From: Micavibrio_C sp046294845
Lineage (GTDB): Bacteria > Pseudomonadota > Alphaproteobacteria > Micavibrionales > Micavibrionaceae
Direction of reading: 5' to 3'
Assembly: GCA_046294845.1 (NCBI GenBank)
Contig: JBKBNU010000001.1
Location: forward strand, 1,302,001-1,366,000
Length of the DNA stretch: 64,000 bases
In this document: piece after piece, positions 17,014 to 25,839 of the stretch
How positions within the stretch are numbered: position 1 is the first letter of the stretch
Layout: each line of letters begins with the position of its first letter
Position numbers and translations under genes: made by a program
The notes under the pieces: model-generated
Told to the model about the DNA's origin: nothing
Databases searched by the model: none
The model's input: only the letters and a program-made list of their open reading frames with translations

Positions 17014-18111
17014 TTGGCACACGATCTGGCCACAAAAAATAGCCATTTACGCAAGCCGTATGATGTTCTGGCGGGGTTAAAATCTCTTCTGGAGAGTGTT
17101 GTATCGGCAGAGGATTTTTTGGCCGAGGAAAAGATCTTCAAAGCCTATGAAAAGGTTTTGAAGACTTTCGAAAAAGATATCCTGCGTCTGGATGATGTAA
17201 ATGAATTACTGTTCGGTGAGGAAATCACAGCCTATGGCGAACGCTGCACGGCTGTTTTTGATCGTTGGGAAAAAGAGGGCGGTGGTCCAAGCCTTTCTGC
17301 GATGATTGCGCAGGCCGTAAAGCATTTTGATCTGGATGTAACGTCGCCGACCGTCAAGGCTGCTTTTGTTTCTTCATTATTGTCGGAAATTCCTAACGAT
17401 CTGCAGTATCATGGTAACGAACATTACCGGAAAGTTCTGTTCCATGCTATTCGCCTGCTGGCGACGCATAACTATATGCCGGATCAAGCTGTTGAGCTGT
17501 CGGGTGATGATATTACGTTGCTACTCACAGGGGCCTGTATCCATGATCTGGGTCACGAAGGTGGTGATAATGCCTGTGATGGTGTCTACACACCGGGGCT
17601 GATGGAGCAAAAAGCATTTGATATGGCACGTCCTTATCTTGATGCTTGTGGTATTTCTACCGATTATCTGGGCGAGATGGAGACTATTGTCTTTTGCACT
17701 GATATTACCTTCTTCGCAGGGGATAACAGCCCGTGCGTGCGTATGAAGAAAATCTACAAATATTATTTCTGGGATGATGATAGCGAAGATGTTTCCCTGA
17801 TGATGATGGGTAAATTGCGCCGTTATGAAGATAACCCACGTTTGGTCCTGCTGGCGATGTTCTTGCATGAAGCCGATATTGCGACGTCTGCAGGATTGTC
17901 TTACGAAAGAACGATTGTTGAAACTGTGGCCTTCCTCGGGGAGCGTGGCATTTCACAAGCTGGTCCCAAGACTGTTCTCGCTTTCCTGCGTGACCAGTTG
18001 GGTGAAACCATGTTTACGCAAGCAGCCAAGGCTTTATTTGGATCAGTCATGAGCAATGTAATTGCCCAAGCCGAGCAGGATATTCTGCAAGGCCGTGAGA
18101 GCTTCCTCTAA
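17014..18111 (+). CDS. HD-domain protein resembling class I cyclic-nucleotide phosphodiesterases
   Basis: 365 residues. Tyr132-His133 with His137 (YHGNEH), HDLGHEGGDN at 177-186, and HEAD at 285-288 reproduce the order and inner spacing of the metal-binding motifs of eukaryotic class I PDEs (YHNxxH, HDxxHxGxxN, HxAD). SQAG at 314-317 is a possible counterpart of the invariant purine-binding Gln. This suggests cleavage of a 3',5'-cyclic nucleotide, but the substrate is inferred. The first 130 residues are helical with no GAF or membrane part, so it looks cytosolic. The start is TTG behind GGAAGGG. It ends in a 4-base stop-to-stop overlap with the convergent htrB-like gene. Confidence 0.6.
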   Translation: MAHDLATKNSHLRKPYDVLAGLKSLLESVVSAEDFLAEEKIFKAYEKVLKTFEKDILRLDDVNELLFGEEITAYGERCTAVFDRWEKEGGGPSLSAMIAQAVKHFDLDVTSPTVKAAFVSSLLSEIPNDLQYHGNEHYRKVLFHAIRLLATHNYMPDQAVELSGDDITLLLTGACIHDLGHEGGDNACDGVYTPGLMEQKAFDMARPYLDACGISTDYLGEMETIVFCTDITFFAGDNSPCVRMKKIYKYYFWDDDSEDVSLMMMGKLRRYEDNPRLVLLAMFLHEADIATSAGLSYERTIVETVAFLGERGISQAGPKTVLAFLRDQLGETMFTQAAKALFGSVMSNVIAQAEQDILQGRESFL

Positions 18112-18974
18112 TCATTTTTGTTCTCTTCTTTGCCCCAGCGGCGATGGAGCCACATCCATTGTCCGGGATAGGTTGATATCCATGACTCAAGGCGCGCGTG
18201 TGCCCGCTCGATCACTTCAATTTCGCTGCCTCTTGTGTCAAGAGGTTCTTCAAAAGCAAGTTTAAAGCGGTTGCCGGATTCACGAATGCAATAGAAGGGG
18301 ATCAGGGTTGCATCGTATTTCTGCGCCAGTTGAACAAAGGCAGGGCTGGTCATGGCCGGACGGCCAAAGAAGGGAACAGCAATCCCCTCGTTGTATTTTT
18401 GATCGATCAGAATGCCGATAGAGTGGCCTTCCTTTAAGGTCTGGACCAGACGGCGTGTGCCGGTTCTTGATTTCGGTATGGTTTCTATAGCGCCGTGCAA
18501 GCTGCGGGCGTAATCAAGCAATCTATCCGATACAGGGTTGTTGGGGGCCCGATAGACCAGCCCCAATTTTATGCCTGCATGCTCCAGCAATGAGGGGGCC
18601 ATGACTTCCCAGTTACCCAGATGGGCGCCAAAGACAATAAATGGGCGGCCTGACTCTTGTGCAGCCTTGATGATCTCAAGCCCTTCAATGGTCGTGTGTC
18701 TTTTAGCCAGAGTGCGCAAGTGGGGATATTCGGCAATCAGACGCCCGAGATTGTCCCACATCATCGCCGTCTGGTCTTCGATTTCCTGATCAGGGAAAAG
18801 CGGGAAAGACTCTTTCATGTTCTTGCGGGCTTTGCGGCTCGCGGCCAGACGGGGCCCTATTTTGCGACCAATCGCACCACCGAGATCGGAGGCGGTGGAG
18901 GCAGGCAGCAGATCGCAAAGGCCATAAAAAAGGATGAGCGCGAAGGCTTCTATAAAGTAGCGGATTTGCTTCAT
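18108..18974 (-). CDS. htrB: Lipid A lauroyl/myristoyl acyltransferase (LpxL/HtrB family)
   Basis: Adds a secondary acyl chain to Kdo2-lipid IVA at the inner membrane. 288 residues, with an N-terminal membrane anchor and GAHLGNWE, the His-containing active-site block of the LpxL/LpxM family, followed by VYRAPNNP. Last gene of the waaA-lpxK-htrB run; its ATG overlaps the lpxK stop (ATGA). Which secondary chain it adds cannot be read from sequence. Confidence 0.88.
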   Translation of the reverse strand: MKQIRYFIEAFALILFYGLCDLLPASTASDLGGAIGRKIGPRLAASRKARKNMKESFPLFPDQEIEDQTAMMWDNLGRLIAEYPHLRTLAKRHTTIEGLEIIKAAQESGRPFIVFGAHLGNWEVMAPSLLEHAGIKLGLVYRAPNNPVSDRLLDYARSLHGAIETIPKSRTGTRRLVQTLKEGHSIGILIDQKYNEGIAVPFFGRPAMTSPAFVQLAQKYDATLIPFYCIRESGNRFKLAFEEPLDTRGSEIEVIERAHARLESWISTYPGQWMWLHRRWGKEENKND

Positions 18975-19927
18975 AGGTGGGCCTTCAGCAGTTCTATCAG
19001 GTGGTCGGATTGTTTGAATGTCATAGCGATATAAAGAATATTGATGTCTGTCAGATCAGCGATACGGCAGGCATCTTTCTCGGTTGTGACGAGTAAGGCC
19101 TGTTGTTGTTGGGCAGCCTTTTTCAGCTTCTCAATGTCATCTGCGGCATAAGGGTGGTGATCAGGAAAATGATGGAAGGACAAAAGTTTAATGTCTTGTT
19201 GGGCCAGTGTTGTTCTGAATTTTTCAGGTTTTCCTAAACCGCAAAAGGCAATCACGCGCGCTCCGGCGGGCAAGGAGGCTTGCGGATTGATCTGGGCGTC
19301 AATCACGCGGGGATGATCAAGACCTTCGGGGCGGCCTCTGACGGCGATAATGGCATCGGCCTTCTTTACGCCACTGCCGATGTTTTCACGCATCGGACCA
19401 AAAGGAATATAGTTTTGATTGCCGAAGGCAAGAGGCCCATCGATAACAAGAATATTGATATCCTTGTGAAGCGAGGGGTTCTGATAGCCATCATCCATGA
19501 TAATCAGGTCGTAACCGTTTTCTTCCGCCAGACGCGCACCGTCAGGGCGGTGGGCTGCAATAATAGTAGGGGCGTGTTTAGAGAGGAGTAAGGCCTCATC
19601 ACCCACAAGATCAAAGGTGGATTGTTGATCAACAAGCATAGGTCCTTTGGACGAGCCGCCATACCCACGGGTCAGGAAGCATGGATGGCTATCGGGTTTT
19701 ACATCTTTGATAAGTGAAAGCAGGGCAAGTGTCGCCGGTGTTTTGCCGCTGCCGCCAGCGGTCAGATTGCCAATGCATATAACGGGGATGCCGGATTTAT
19801 AGGGTTTGGTGAGCAAGGTCCTGATCTTGCCCGCCAGCGGGTATAGGTAGCCGAGCGGTGCAAGAAGTTTGATAGCTATAGGCGTATCTGCGCGGGTCTG
19901 GTACCAATAAGAGGGCGTCTCCAACAT
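18971..19927 (-). CDS. lpxK: Tetraacyldisaccharide 4'-kinase
   Basis: Phosphorylates the 4' position of the lipid A disaccharide precursor. 318 residues with an N-terminal hydrophobic segment near LLAPLGYLYPL, Walker A in GNLTAGGSGKTP, and IIMDDGYQNPSL with the conserved Asp pair. Its start overlaps the waaA stop by one base (TGATG), so the two are translationally coupled. Confidence 0.95.
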   Translation of the reverse strand: MLETPSYWYQTRADTPIAIKLLAPLGYLYPLAGKIRTLLTKPYKSGIPVICIGNLTAGGSGKTPATLALLSLIKDVKPDSHPCFLTRGYGGSSKGPMLVDQQSTFDLVGDEALLLSKHAPTIIAAHRPDGARLAEENGYDLIIMDDGYQNPSLHKDINILVIDGPLAFGNQNYIPFGPMRENIGSGVKKADAIIAVRGRPEGLDHPRVIDAQINPQASLPAGARVIAFCGLGKPEKFRTTLAQQDIKLLSFHHFPDHHPYAADDIEKLKKAAQQQQALLVTTEKDACRIADLTDINILYIAMTFKQSDHLIELLKAHL

Positions 19928-21231
19928 CAGGCAGCATCCTTTTGTTGAGAGAGGCGCTCATCAAGTAAGGGGATGATCTCTCCTGTCACGGTTTGCAGTA
20001 TCTCGCTTTGTGTGGCGACAAAGGCCAGTCCTGCCTTCTGCAATTTTTCCCTCTCGTCTTCATTTTTTAGCAAGGATAGAAGCTTATGCGAGAAATCGTC
20101 TTCATCGGTAAGGCGAAGAGCCGCTTCCGACTTGTTCATATCGGCATAGATTTGCTCGAGATTCTGTATATGAGGGCCGTGCAGGACAGCGCAACCCAAC
20201 TGTGCTGCCTCAATCGGGTTATGACCGCCGCCGCCATCATCACTGAAGCTGCGGCCAATACAAGCGATGGGGCAGGCCCTATAAAACAGGCCCAGTTCAC
20301 CAAGGGTATCAGCAATATAAATATTCGTACTGGCGACTGGCAAAGTCTTGGCAGTTGAACGTCTTGTGCAGGAAAGTCCCTCTTGATGGCATAGCGACTC
20401 TATTTCGGTTCCCCGCTCGGGGTGGCGCGGCACAATGATTGTCAGCAGGTCGGGCAAGGTGTGGGCGATCACCTTATGCAGGCGGCAGGCCAGTTCTTCT
20501 TCGCCTTTGTGTGTGCTGGCGTAAAGCCAGACAGGGCGATCACCAAGAGATGATTTCAATGTTTGCAGGTCATTCCCGTTATAGGGCAGAAGATCTGCAG
20601 CGTATTTCAAGTTGCCTGTCACTTTAACATTTGTCGCGCCGAGGAGCAGATAAGACTGAGCATCTTCTTCTGTCTGGGCCAGAATCGTATGAAAGGTGGA
20701 TAGCAATTGTTTGGCGACAGAGGGAATGATGGACCAACGCTGTGCCGAGCGCGGAGAAAGGCGTGCATTAACCAGTATGGCGGGTATCTCACGGTTTTTT
20801 AATTCCTGAAGCATACAAGGCCAGAGTTCTGATTCCATCCAGAGAACAAAGTCGGGTTGCCAGTGATCACAGAAACGTTTGACCCACTGCGGATGATCGA
20901 GAGGGTAAAACTGGTGAAAGGCATTGGCAGGCAGGCGTTCAGCCATATAAGCAGCGGATGTAACGGTGCCGGTTGTCACCATGATTTGCAAATGCGGGTG
21001 TGCCTCGGTCAGCTTGCGGATCAGGATCAGGGAAGATTGAGCTTCGCCCACACTGGCGCCATGGACCCAGACAAGAGGCCCTGCAGGGCGGGGATGACTG
21101 CCTGCACCAAAGCGTTCAGGCAGGCGGATAGGGTCCTCCTTCCCCTGTGAAAGGCGTTTTTTCACAAGCATATTCAGCAAGGGGCCCGTGCTCCGCATTA
21201 ACGCATTATGAAAATTTAATAAAAAAGCCAA
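19927..21231 (-). CDS. waaA: 3-deoxy-D-manno-octulosonic acid (Kdo) transferase
   Basis: Transfers Kdo to lipid IVA, the step before secondary acylation. 434 residues: N-terminal membrane anchor, then a GT-B fold with VHGASVGEAQ (catalytic Glu region), PDFVLWMESELWP and a C-terminal GGGGHNPIEAA donor-site motif. First gene of a three-gene minus-strand operon leading to lpxK and htrB, covering consecutive steps of Kdo2-lipid A synthesis. Confidence 0.95.
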   Translation of the reverse strand: MAFLLNFHNALMRSTGPLLNMLVKKRLSQGKEDPIRLPERFGAGSHPRPAGPLVWVHGASVGEAQSSLILIRKLTEAHPHLQIMVTTGTVTSAAYMAERLPANAFHQFYPLDHPQWVKRFCDHWQPDFVLWMESELWPCMLQELKNREIPAILVNARLSPRSAQRWSIIPSVAKQLLSTFHTILAQTEEDAQSYLLLGATNVKVTGNLKYAADLLPYNGNDLQTLKSSLGDRPVWLYASTHKGEEELACRLHKVIAHTLPDLLTIIVPRHPERGTEIESLCHQEGLSCTRRSTAKTLPVASTNIYIADTLGELGLFYRACPIACIGRSFSDDGGGGHNPIEAAQLGCAVLHGPHIQNLEQIYADMNKSEAALRLTDEDDFSHKLLSLLKNEDEREKLQKAGLAFVATQSEILQTVTGEIIPLLDERLSQQKDAA

Positions 21232-21347
21232 AGTGCTAACCTTATGTTAGGGCCTATTGTTGCATCCTTAAGATATAAGGGCTTGTTTTGCCTTTTGAAA
21301 GTGCGATTTAACAGTCCCTGACAGGGGATGGAATAGAGAATTTTCAA

Positions 21348-21662
21348 GTGAAGAAGGTATTTTATACAGAAACACCGGAGCGTCGCCGTCTGAAACAGGA
21401 GGCGATTATGGTCCTTCGCCAGACTCGCGGTCTAATCGATAAGACTCTACTCGAGAATGCCCGTCAGCATATTACGGGCTGCATGGAATCTGCTGTTGCT
21501 GCGTCTGTGTCCGGTGTGAAGGCGCAGGAGAGCGATGTCCGTTTTGAGAAGATTGACCGTCAAAAGAATGTTGCGACCATTCTGAAATTGATCGAAATGA
21601 AATCGGATAATAAAGGCTTCATGCGTCAGATGCAGGTGATGCTGCAGGAGGCGCAGACTTAG
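21348..21662 (+). CDS. Unknown 104-residue basic helical protein
   Basis: I do not recognise this protein. It starts at GTG 21348, with no strong Shine-Dalgarno, and is predicted to be nearly all helical, with no membrane segment. It is divergent from waaA, with 116 bp between, and is followed by a good terminator, which supports it being a real transcription unit. Confidence 0.55.
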   Translation: MKKVFYTETPERRRLKQEAIMVLRQTRGLIDKTLLENARQHITGCMESAVAASVSGVKAQESDVRFEKIDRQKNVATILKLIEMKSDNKGFMRQMQVMLQEAQT

Positions 21663-21685
21663 AAGATTTCTTAGAAATTAGAATG

Positions 21686-21721
21686 AAAAAAACCCCGCAA
21701 ACTCAGCGGGGTTTTGTTTTT
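21686..21721. terminator. Bidirectional rho-independent terminator
   Basis: AACCCCGC (21691-21698) pairs with GCGGGGTT (21706-21713), with A-run before and T-run after. It serves the small plus-strand gene and the convergent 308-residue gene. Confidence 0.9.
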
Positions 21722-21737
21722 TTATGATAGGAAGGCC

Positions 21738-22664
21738 CTAGTTGTTACAGTTACCCGTATTGCTGGGGGCTGCCAACGTACCGGCCCCGGAAGGCACATA
21801 ATAACAGCCCGGGTTCGGACAGACTTTCTCGTAATAATATTCAGGTGATGATCCTTGACGATAAACGACAACGCCCGTCGGGATTGCTGCCGCACAGGCC
21901 GCAGCAGGGGCCACACCGTAGGGGTTGATCCTGCTCAGGTATGTAACCAAAGGATCTTCCGTGTAGGCTGTGCCATCCATCGGGTTTTCCGGGCTCAATA
22001 CATAGCGTGAAGACTGGTTGTTGAAAGCGCGGTTAATCCACGTTGTCGTGATGCCGTTTGTGGGGCACGCACTTGGTAATTGGCGCGGATCATTTGAACG
22101 CAGATATTCAAAATCGTGGAAACCATCTTGTGTCTGGTTCATGAAGTTCATGCAACGGGCGGCATTCCATACAGCCAGCATACGGTCACAGGCATAGTTA
22201 CCGGCGCTGCCGTTTACGTTGGAAGGCGTGTAGTTCTCCGTCGAACGGCCACCGAGGAATGTGTGACCATAGTTTGTACTGATATAGTTCGTGAGTGCTG
22301 ATGTTACAACTTCATCGAAAGCCTGATCGAGCGATGTAGCGCCATGATCGGGAATTTCACCCCAGCGGTTACTTTCACTGAAGTTGCCGCGGTCACCTGG
22401 GGAGCGCGCCAATGTGCCCATGATGCGGTGGAAACAGGTATATTCAAGAACACTGTCCGGCTTGACGATCAGGTTCTGGTTCATCGAGATTTCTCTCTGG
22501 GCTTCCAGATAAGCACGGGACTCCAATGCGTCCATATATTGCGGGTCGCATGATGTTTGTGCTATAGCCGGATTTCCCAGCCCCATAACCGACATAAAAG
22601 CGGCACCACAAAGAGTCGCACGCAGTTGTGGTTTCTTAAAAAAAGCCATAATTTTCAAGGCCAT
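21738..22664 (-). CDS. Unknown secreted protein with multiple cysteines
   Basis: 308 residues. A signal peptide is clear: basic start, hydrophobic core (TLCGAAFMSVMGLG) and a likely cut after AIAQ. The mature part has about ten Cys, which may form disulfides in the periplasm, and is rich in Asn, Tyr and Thr. I cannot name the family; an unsupported alternative is a secretion or conjugation accessory factor. GGGGGAT precedes the ATG. It stands alone between its terminator and the DUF3126 gene. Confidence 0.7.
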   Translation of the reverse strand: MALKIMAFFKKPQLRATLCGAAFMSVMGLGNPAIAQTSCDPQYMDALESRAYLEAQREISMNQNLIVKPDSVLEYTCFHRIMGTLARSPGDRGNFSESNRWGEIPDHGATSLDQAFDEVVTSALTNYISTNYGHTFLGGRSTENYTPSNVNGSAGNYACDRMLAVWNAARCMNFMNQTQDGFHDFEYLRSNDPRQLPSACPTNGITTTWINRAFNNQSSRYVLSPENPMDGTAYTEDPLVTYLSRINPYGVAPAAACAAAIPTGVVVYRQGSSPEYYYEKVCPNPGCYYVPSGAGTLAAPSNTGNCNN

Positions 22665-22814
22665 AAGTTAATCCCCCGCATATCACACTCAAATTTTAAC
22701 TCAGAATGGCCTGACTGTCATGCCTAACGCAAGGACAGGGCTATTTTTTTGTGTGTCATTTAATTTTACAGAAAATAGGGGTAGATAAGCAAATACCTTT
22801 TTACCCCTCATTTT

Positions 22815-23036
22815 TTAGGCAGCAGGCAGGTCCATTTCCAGAATAGCCATATTGAAGTCGAACGAGGTTTCGCCGTCTTCGGTGTCTTTATAGATTGTAC
22901 CCATAAACTCACCATCCAGCAGGATTTCAGCGGAATCTCCCGATTTTGAAACGGCACCTACGGTGATTTTTTTGTTTTCAAAGGTGACTTGCATATATTT
23001 TTGAATGCGTTTTACGTCATCTGTGCTCAATTTCAT
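22815..23036 (-). CDS. DUF3126 family protein
   Basis: 73 residues, the usual size for this alphaproteobacterial family of unknown function. The family pattern is visible: an N-terminal helix (STDDVKRIQKYMQVTF), a basic beta strand, and the closing DGETSFDFNMAILEMDL. AAGGAGAAAA precedes the ATG. It is 39 bp downstream of the plsC-like gene on the same strand and may be cotranscribed with it. Confidence 0.8.
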   Translation of the reverse strand: MKLSTDDVKRIQKYMQVTFENKKITVGAVSKSGDSAEILLDGEFMGTIYKDTEDGETSFDFNMAILEMDLPAA

Positions 23037-23075
23037 GTCTTTTTCTCCTTGGATGGGTGGGGCAGCATAGCCTGA

Positions 23076-23858
23076 TCAGGCTGCAAAAGCCATATCTGCC
23101 GTATTTAAACTTCCAGAAATGGCTTCATAACATTGCTGGGACAAAACTTTACGGTCCGGTGTCACGTTTACTCTGATGGGGTCGTGGAAACGCAATTTTA
23201 CAGTGGCTCCCTGACCGGCAGCAAAAGCCGACAGATGCGGGGGCAGGGTCATGTCGCCGTACCATGCGTAAAGATCACGGGCGCTGGCTTCGCTGGATTT
23301 ACGGCCATCGACATCAATCAGCGATAAGGTAAAAGGCTGAAGCCAGATGTCGGCCTTTTCATCGGTAAGGGCAATGCTGAACAAGCTTGATTTAAAAGGT
23401 ACAACAGATTGGCCGTCAGTTGATGTTCCTTCGGGAAAGATGATCATACTGCGACCATCTTTCATCATATTTTCAAGATTATTTTTGTCTTTTGTAATCT
23501 GTGTGCGGGCCCGTGTAATGAAAGCGGTTTGCTGCAGTTTGGAAAGGAAGCCGAAGATGGGCCATGATGCGACTTCACCTTTGGCAACAAACGATGCTTT
23601 CAAGGTGCTGCCAATGACGGGAATATCGAGATAGGAAAGATGGTTGCTAACGAAAATAACCTGTCTGTCTGTTAACGGTGTGCCTTCGATGATGACCTTT
23701 AGGCCCAAGATACGGCATACGCCCTTATGCCACAGCCAAGGCACCGTGTAGGCGGGTTTGCCACCCTTGAAAAGCATGATGATCATTTGCACGGGGACCA
23801 TAATCATACACCAGAGCAGGAACATCACCAGTTTGGATATCATGCGCAGATGGGGCAT
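23076..23858 (-). CDS. olsA: Lysophospholipid-type acyltransferase (PlsC family, likely OlsA)
   Basis: 260 residues with an N-terminal membrane anchor and PlsC-family motifs: NHLSYLD (NHxxxxD, catalytic) and FPEGTSTDG (acceptor-binding FPEG). PlsC proteins make phosphatidic acid from lysophosphatidic acid. Because the gene directly follows an OlsB-like N-acyltransferase, with 27 bp between, the second step of ornithine lipid synthesis (OlsA) is the more likely role, though PlsC itself remains possible. AAAGGA precedes the ATG. Confidence 0.7.
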   Translation of the reverse strand: MPHLRMISKLVMFLLWCMIMVPVQMIIMLFKGGKPAYTVPWLWHKGVCRILGLKVIIEGTPLTDRQVIFVSNHLSYLDIPVIGSTLKASFVAKGEVASWPIFGFLSKLQQTAFITRARTQITKDKNNLENMMKDGRSMIIFPEGTSTDGQSVVPFKSSLFSIALTDEKADIWLQPFTLSLIDVDGRKSSEASARDLYAWYGDMTLPPHLSAFAAGQGATVKLRFHDPIRVNVTPDRKVLSQQCYEAISGSLNTADMAFAA

Positions 23859-23885
23859 AGAATGTGTCCTTTGTAATAGGGGAGT

Positions 23886-24722
23886 TCAGTCGCGCTTGAA
23901 CAGAGAGCGCACATCGTCATCCGTGCGGCCGGAGAGTTCATCCGGAAGTTCCAGCTTATAATGCTTACGATAATGCTGTGCCAGCATGTCGGTCTTGAGA
24001 ACGATGCACACATCAATGGTATTGAATTGTGTATCAATAACGGCGCCTTCGCCGACCATACAGCCCGTTCTCAAGTAACCCTTGATGAGGGGGGGGAGTG
24101 TGTTGATGATTTCACGCGGATTGAGCGGTTCCTTCGGATGAAGGTTCATTTCAATATAGCGTTCTTTACGGGCCACAGGGCGCAGGGCCGGCGGGGCCAG
24201 ATGATAGTGATGGAGATAAGCCAATTGGCGCGAAATCTGATCCACATCCGTACCGTGGAAACTGGCGCAGCCAAAAAGTAGGTCAATTTTATTGCGGACA
24301 ACGTAGGTGGCAATCCCTTGCCACAAAAGTTGCAGGACTGAACGGGTCCGGTATTCGGATAAGACGCAGGAGCGCCCGAGTTCCAGCATTTTCAAACCGC
24401 AATTATGAAGCGGGGTGATATCGTATTCGTTCGAGGTATAAAAGCCGCCGACTTTTTCGGCTCCTTGTTGTTGAATAACGCGGTATGTCCCGACGATTTT
24501 GGGTTGCGGGCCGATAACTGTGTTGTCGACAACGATCAGATGGTCGGCGACAACATCATAAGGGTCGGCATCGCGTTTAAGGCGCAAAGTTTCAGGATCG
24601 GGACGGGCCCCGAATTCTTCATAAAAGACCTGATAGCGCAGCTCCTGGGCAGCCTGAATTTCGGCCTGATTTTCAGCCAGACGGATGCTGATGGGTTCGC
24701 TTTTCTTCAACGGAATAATCAT
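23886..24722 (-). CDS. olsB: Ornithine-acyl-ACP N-acyltransferase-like protein (OlsB family)
   Basis: 278 residues of the GNAT-fold hemolysin/OlsB family: the first domain has IQAAQELRYQVFYEEFGARP and KMLELGRSCVLSEYRTRSVL, which are typical. OlsB attaches a 3-hydroxyacyl chain to ornithine, giving lyso-ornithine lipid, a phosphate-free membrane lipid. Paired with the acyltransferase downstream. No strong Shine-Dalgarno precedes ATG 24722. A role in acylating another amine is possible. Confidence 0.72.
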   Translation of the reverse strand: MIIPLKKSEPISIRLAENQAEIQAAQELRYQVFYEEFGARPDPETLRLKRDADPYDVVADHLIVVDNTVIGPQPKIVGTYRVIQQQGAEKVGGFYTSNEYDITPLHNCGLKMLELGRSCVLSEYRTRSVLQLLWQGIATYVVRNKIDLLFGCASFHGTDVDQISRQLAYLHHYHLAPPALRPVARKERYIEMNLHPKEPLNPREIINTLPPLIKGYLRTGCMVGEGAVIDTQFNTIDVCIVLKTDMLAQHYRKHYKLELPDELSGRTDDDVRSLFKRD

Positions 24723-24795
24723 GGGGCGGTTATACCCCGCAGGACGGGGGGAGGCAAGCTAAGCCGGATTATAAAAGGCAGAAAACTGTTTAGCC

Positions 24796-24824
24796 TTGGC
24801 AACACTTTGAATTTTTGATAAAAT
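24796..24824 (+). promoter_or_regulatory. Probable promoter of the mntR operon
   Basis: TTGGCA at 24796-24801, 17 bp spacer, TAAAAT at 24819-24824, 38 bp before the mntR start. Confidence 0.55.
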
Positions 24825-24862
24825 AGTTTCATCGTTAAATCACCTTGGAATGGTCCTTCGTC

Positions 24863-25324
24863 ATGACAAAAGGCAAAGAGCAGACAGCCAAAACGCAGGA
24901 AATACTAGCTGACCCGCGGCAGCAGGCTGGATGGTTCAACCGTGTTCGCGAGGCACACCAGACTGAAACCGCCGAAGACTATGTTGAATTGATTGCCGAC
25001 TTGATCGAAGTGCAGGGTGAAGCCAGGGTTGTGGATTTGGCCAGCCGTTTTGGCGTTTCGCATGCCACCGTAAACAAAGTGGTTGCCCGTCTGAACAGGG
25101 AAGGTCTGGTAAGCAATCTTCCCTATCGCTCCCTTTTCCTGACCGATCAGGGAAAAGCCTTGGCTCTTAAATGTAAGGAGCGTCACAAGCTGGTTCTTGA
25201 TTTTCTGATTGCTCTGGGAGTTTCTCCCGATACAGCGGAGGCTGATGCTGAAGGGGTCGAACATCATGTGAGCGAAGAAACGCTGTCGGCATTCCGCAGT
25301 TTTATAGATCGCAAGCAGGGGTAA
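24863..25324 (+). CDS. mntR: Manganese-responsive transcriptional regulator MntR (DtxR family)
   Basis: 153 residues with a winged helix near 45-90 (VVDLASRFGVSHATVNKVVARL) and a dimerisation domain with DAEGVEHHVSEET, whose Glu and His residues bind the metal. Very close to E. coli MntR, in particular REAHQTETAEDYVELIADLIE. No manganese transporter is next to it. The frame extends back to a TTG at 24845; ATG 24863 is preferred although its ribosome site is weak. Co-transcribed with the phosphatase that starts 6 bp after its stop. Confidence 0.88.
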   Translation: MTKGKEQTAKTQEILADPRQQAGWFNRVREAHQTETAEDYVELIADLIEVQGEARVVDLASRFGVSHATVNKVVARLNREGLVSNLPYRSLFLTDQGKALALKCKERHKLVLDFLIALGVSPDTAEADAEGVEHHVSEETLSAFRSFIDRKQG

Positions 25325-25329
25325 TATCC

Positions 25330-25839
25330 ATGATCCCGCAGGATAAAAATGGTCAGCCTTTTGGCGTTTTATTTGTATGTACGGGGAATATATGCCGTTC
25401 ACCGACAGCAGAAGGCGTTTTTCGCGATCTGGTGGCCAAAGCAGGAATGGAAGATTTATTCCATATTGACTCGGCAGGGACGGGCGGTTGGCATCAGGGT
25501 GATCCACCGGATCATCGGTCAGTTGTTACTGCCCGTAATAGAGGCGTCGATATATCGGGCCTACGCGCACGCCAGTTGATCGCTGATGATTATAGTGTGT
25601 TTCATATGTTGGTTGCTTTGGATCGCAGCCATCTGGAGCATATGCAGGCTTATAAACCGGCCAATAGTTCTGCGCGCATGTCTTTATTGATGTCCCATGC
25701 CGACATTAGAATCATGGACGATGTTCCTGATCCTTATTATGGGGGGACATCAGATTTCGAGAAAGCTTATGACTTGATTGAGGCAGGAGCCGAAGGTTTG
25801 TTTGCCAAACTGCGTCGCCAGATTGAAGGTAATTTATGA
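25330..25839 (+). CDS. Low molecular weight protein-tyrosine phosphatase
   Basis: 169 residues. The active-site loop C17-X5-R23 (CTGNICRS) and the general acid Asp in DDVPDPYYGG define the LMW-PTP family. Such enzymes act on phosphotyrosine proteins, often autokinases for capsule or polysaccharide export, though none is nearby. Its stop overlaps the start of the PEBP gene by four bases. Confidence 0.9.
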   Translation: MIPQDKNGQPFGVLFVCTGNICRSPTAEGVFRDLVAKAGMEDLFHIDSAGTGGWHQGDPPDHRSVVTARNRGVDISGLRARQLIADDYSVFHMLVALDRSHLEHMQAYKPANSSARMSLLMSHADIRIMDDVPDPYYGGTSDFEKAYDLIEAGAEGLFAKLRRQIEGNL

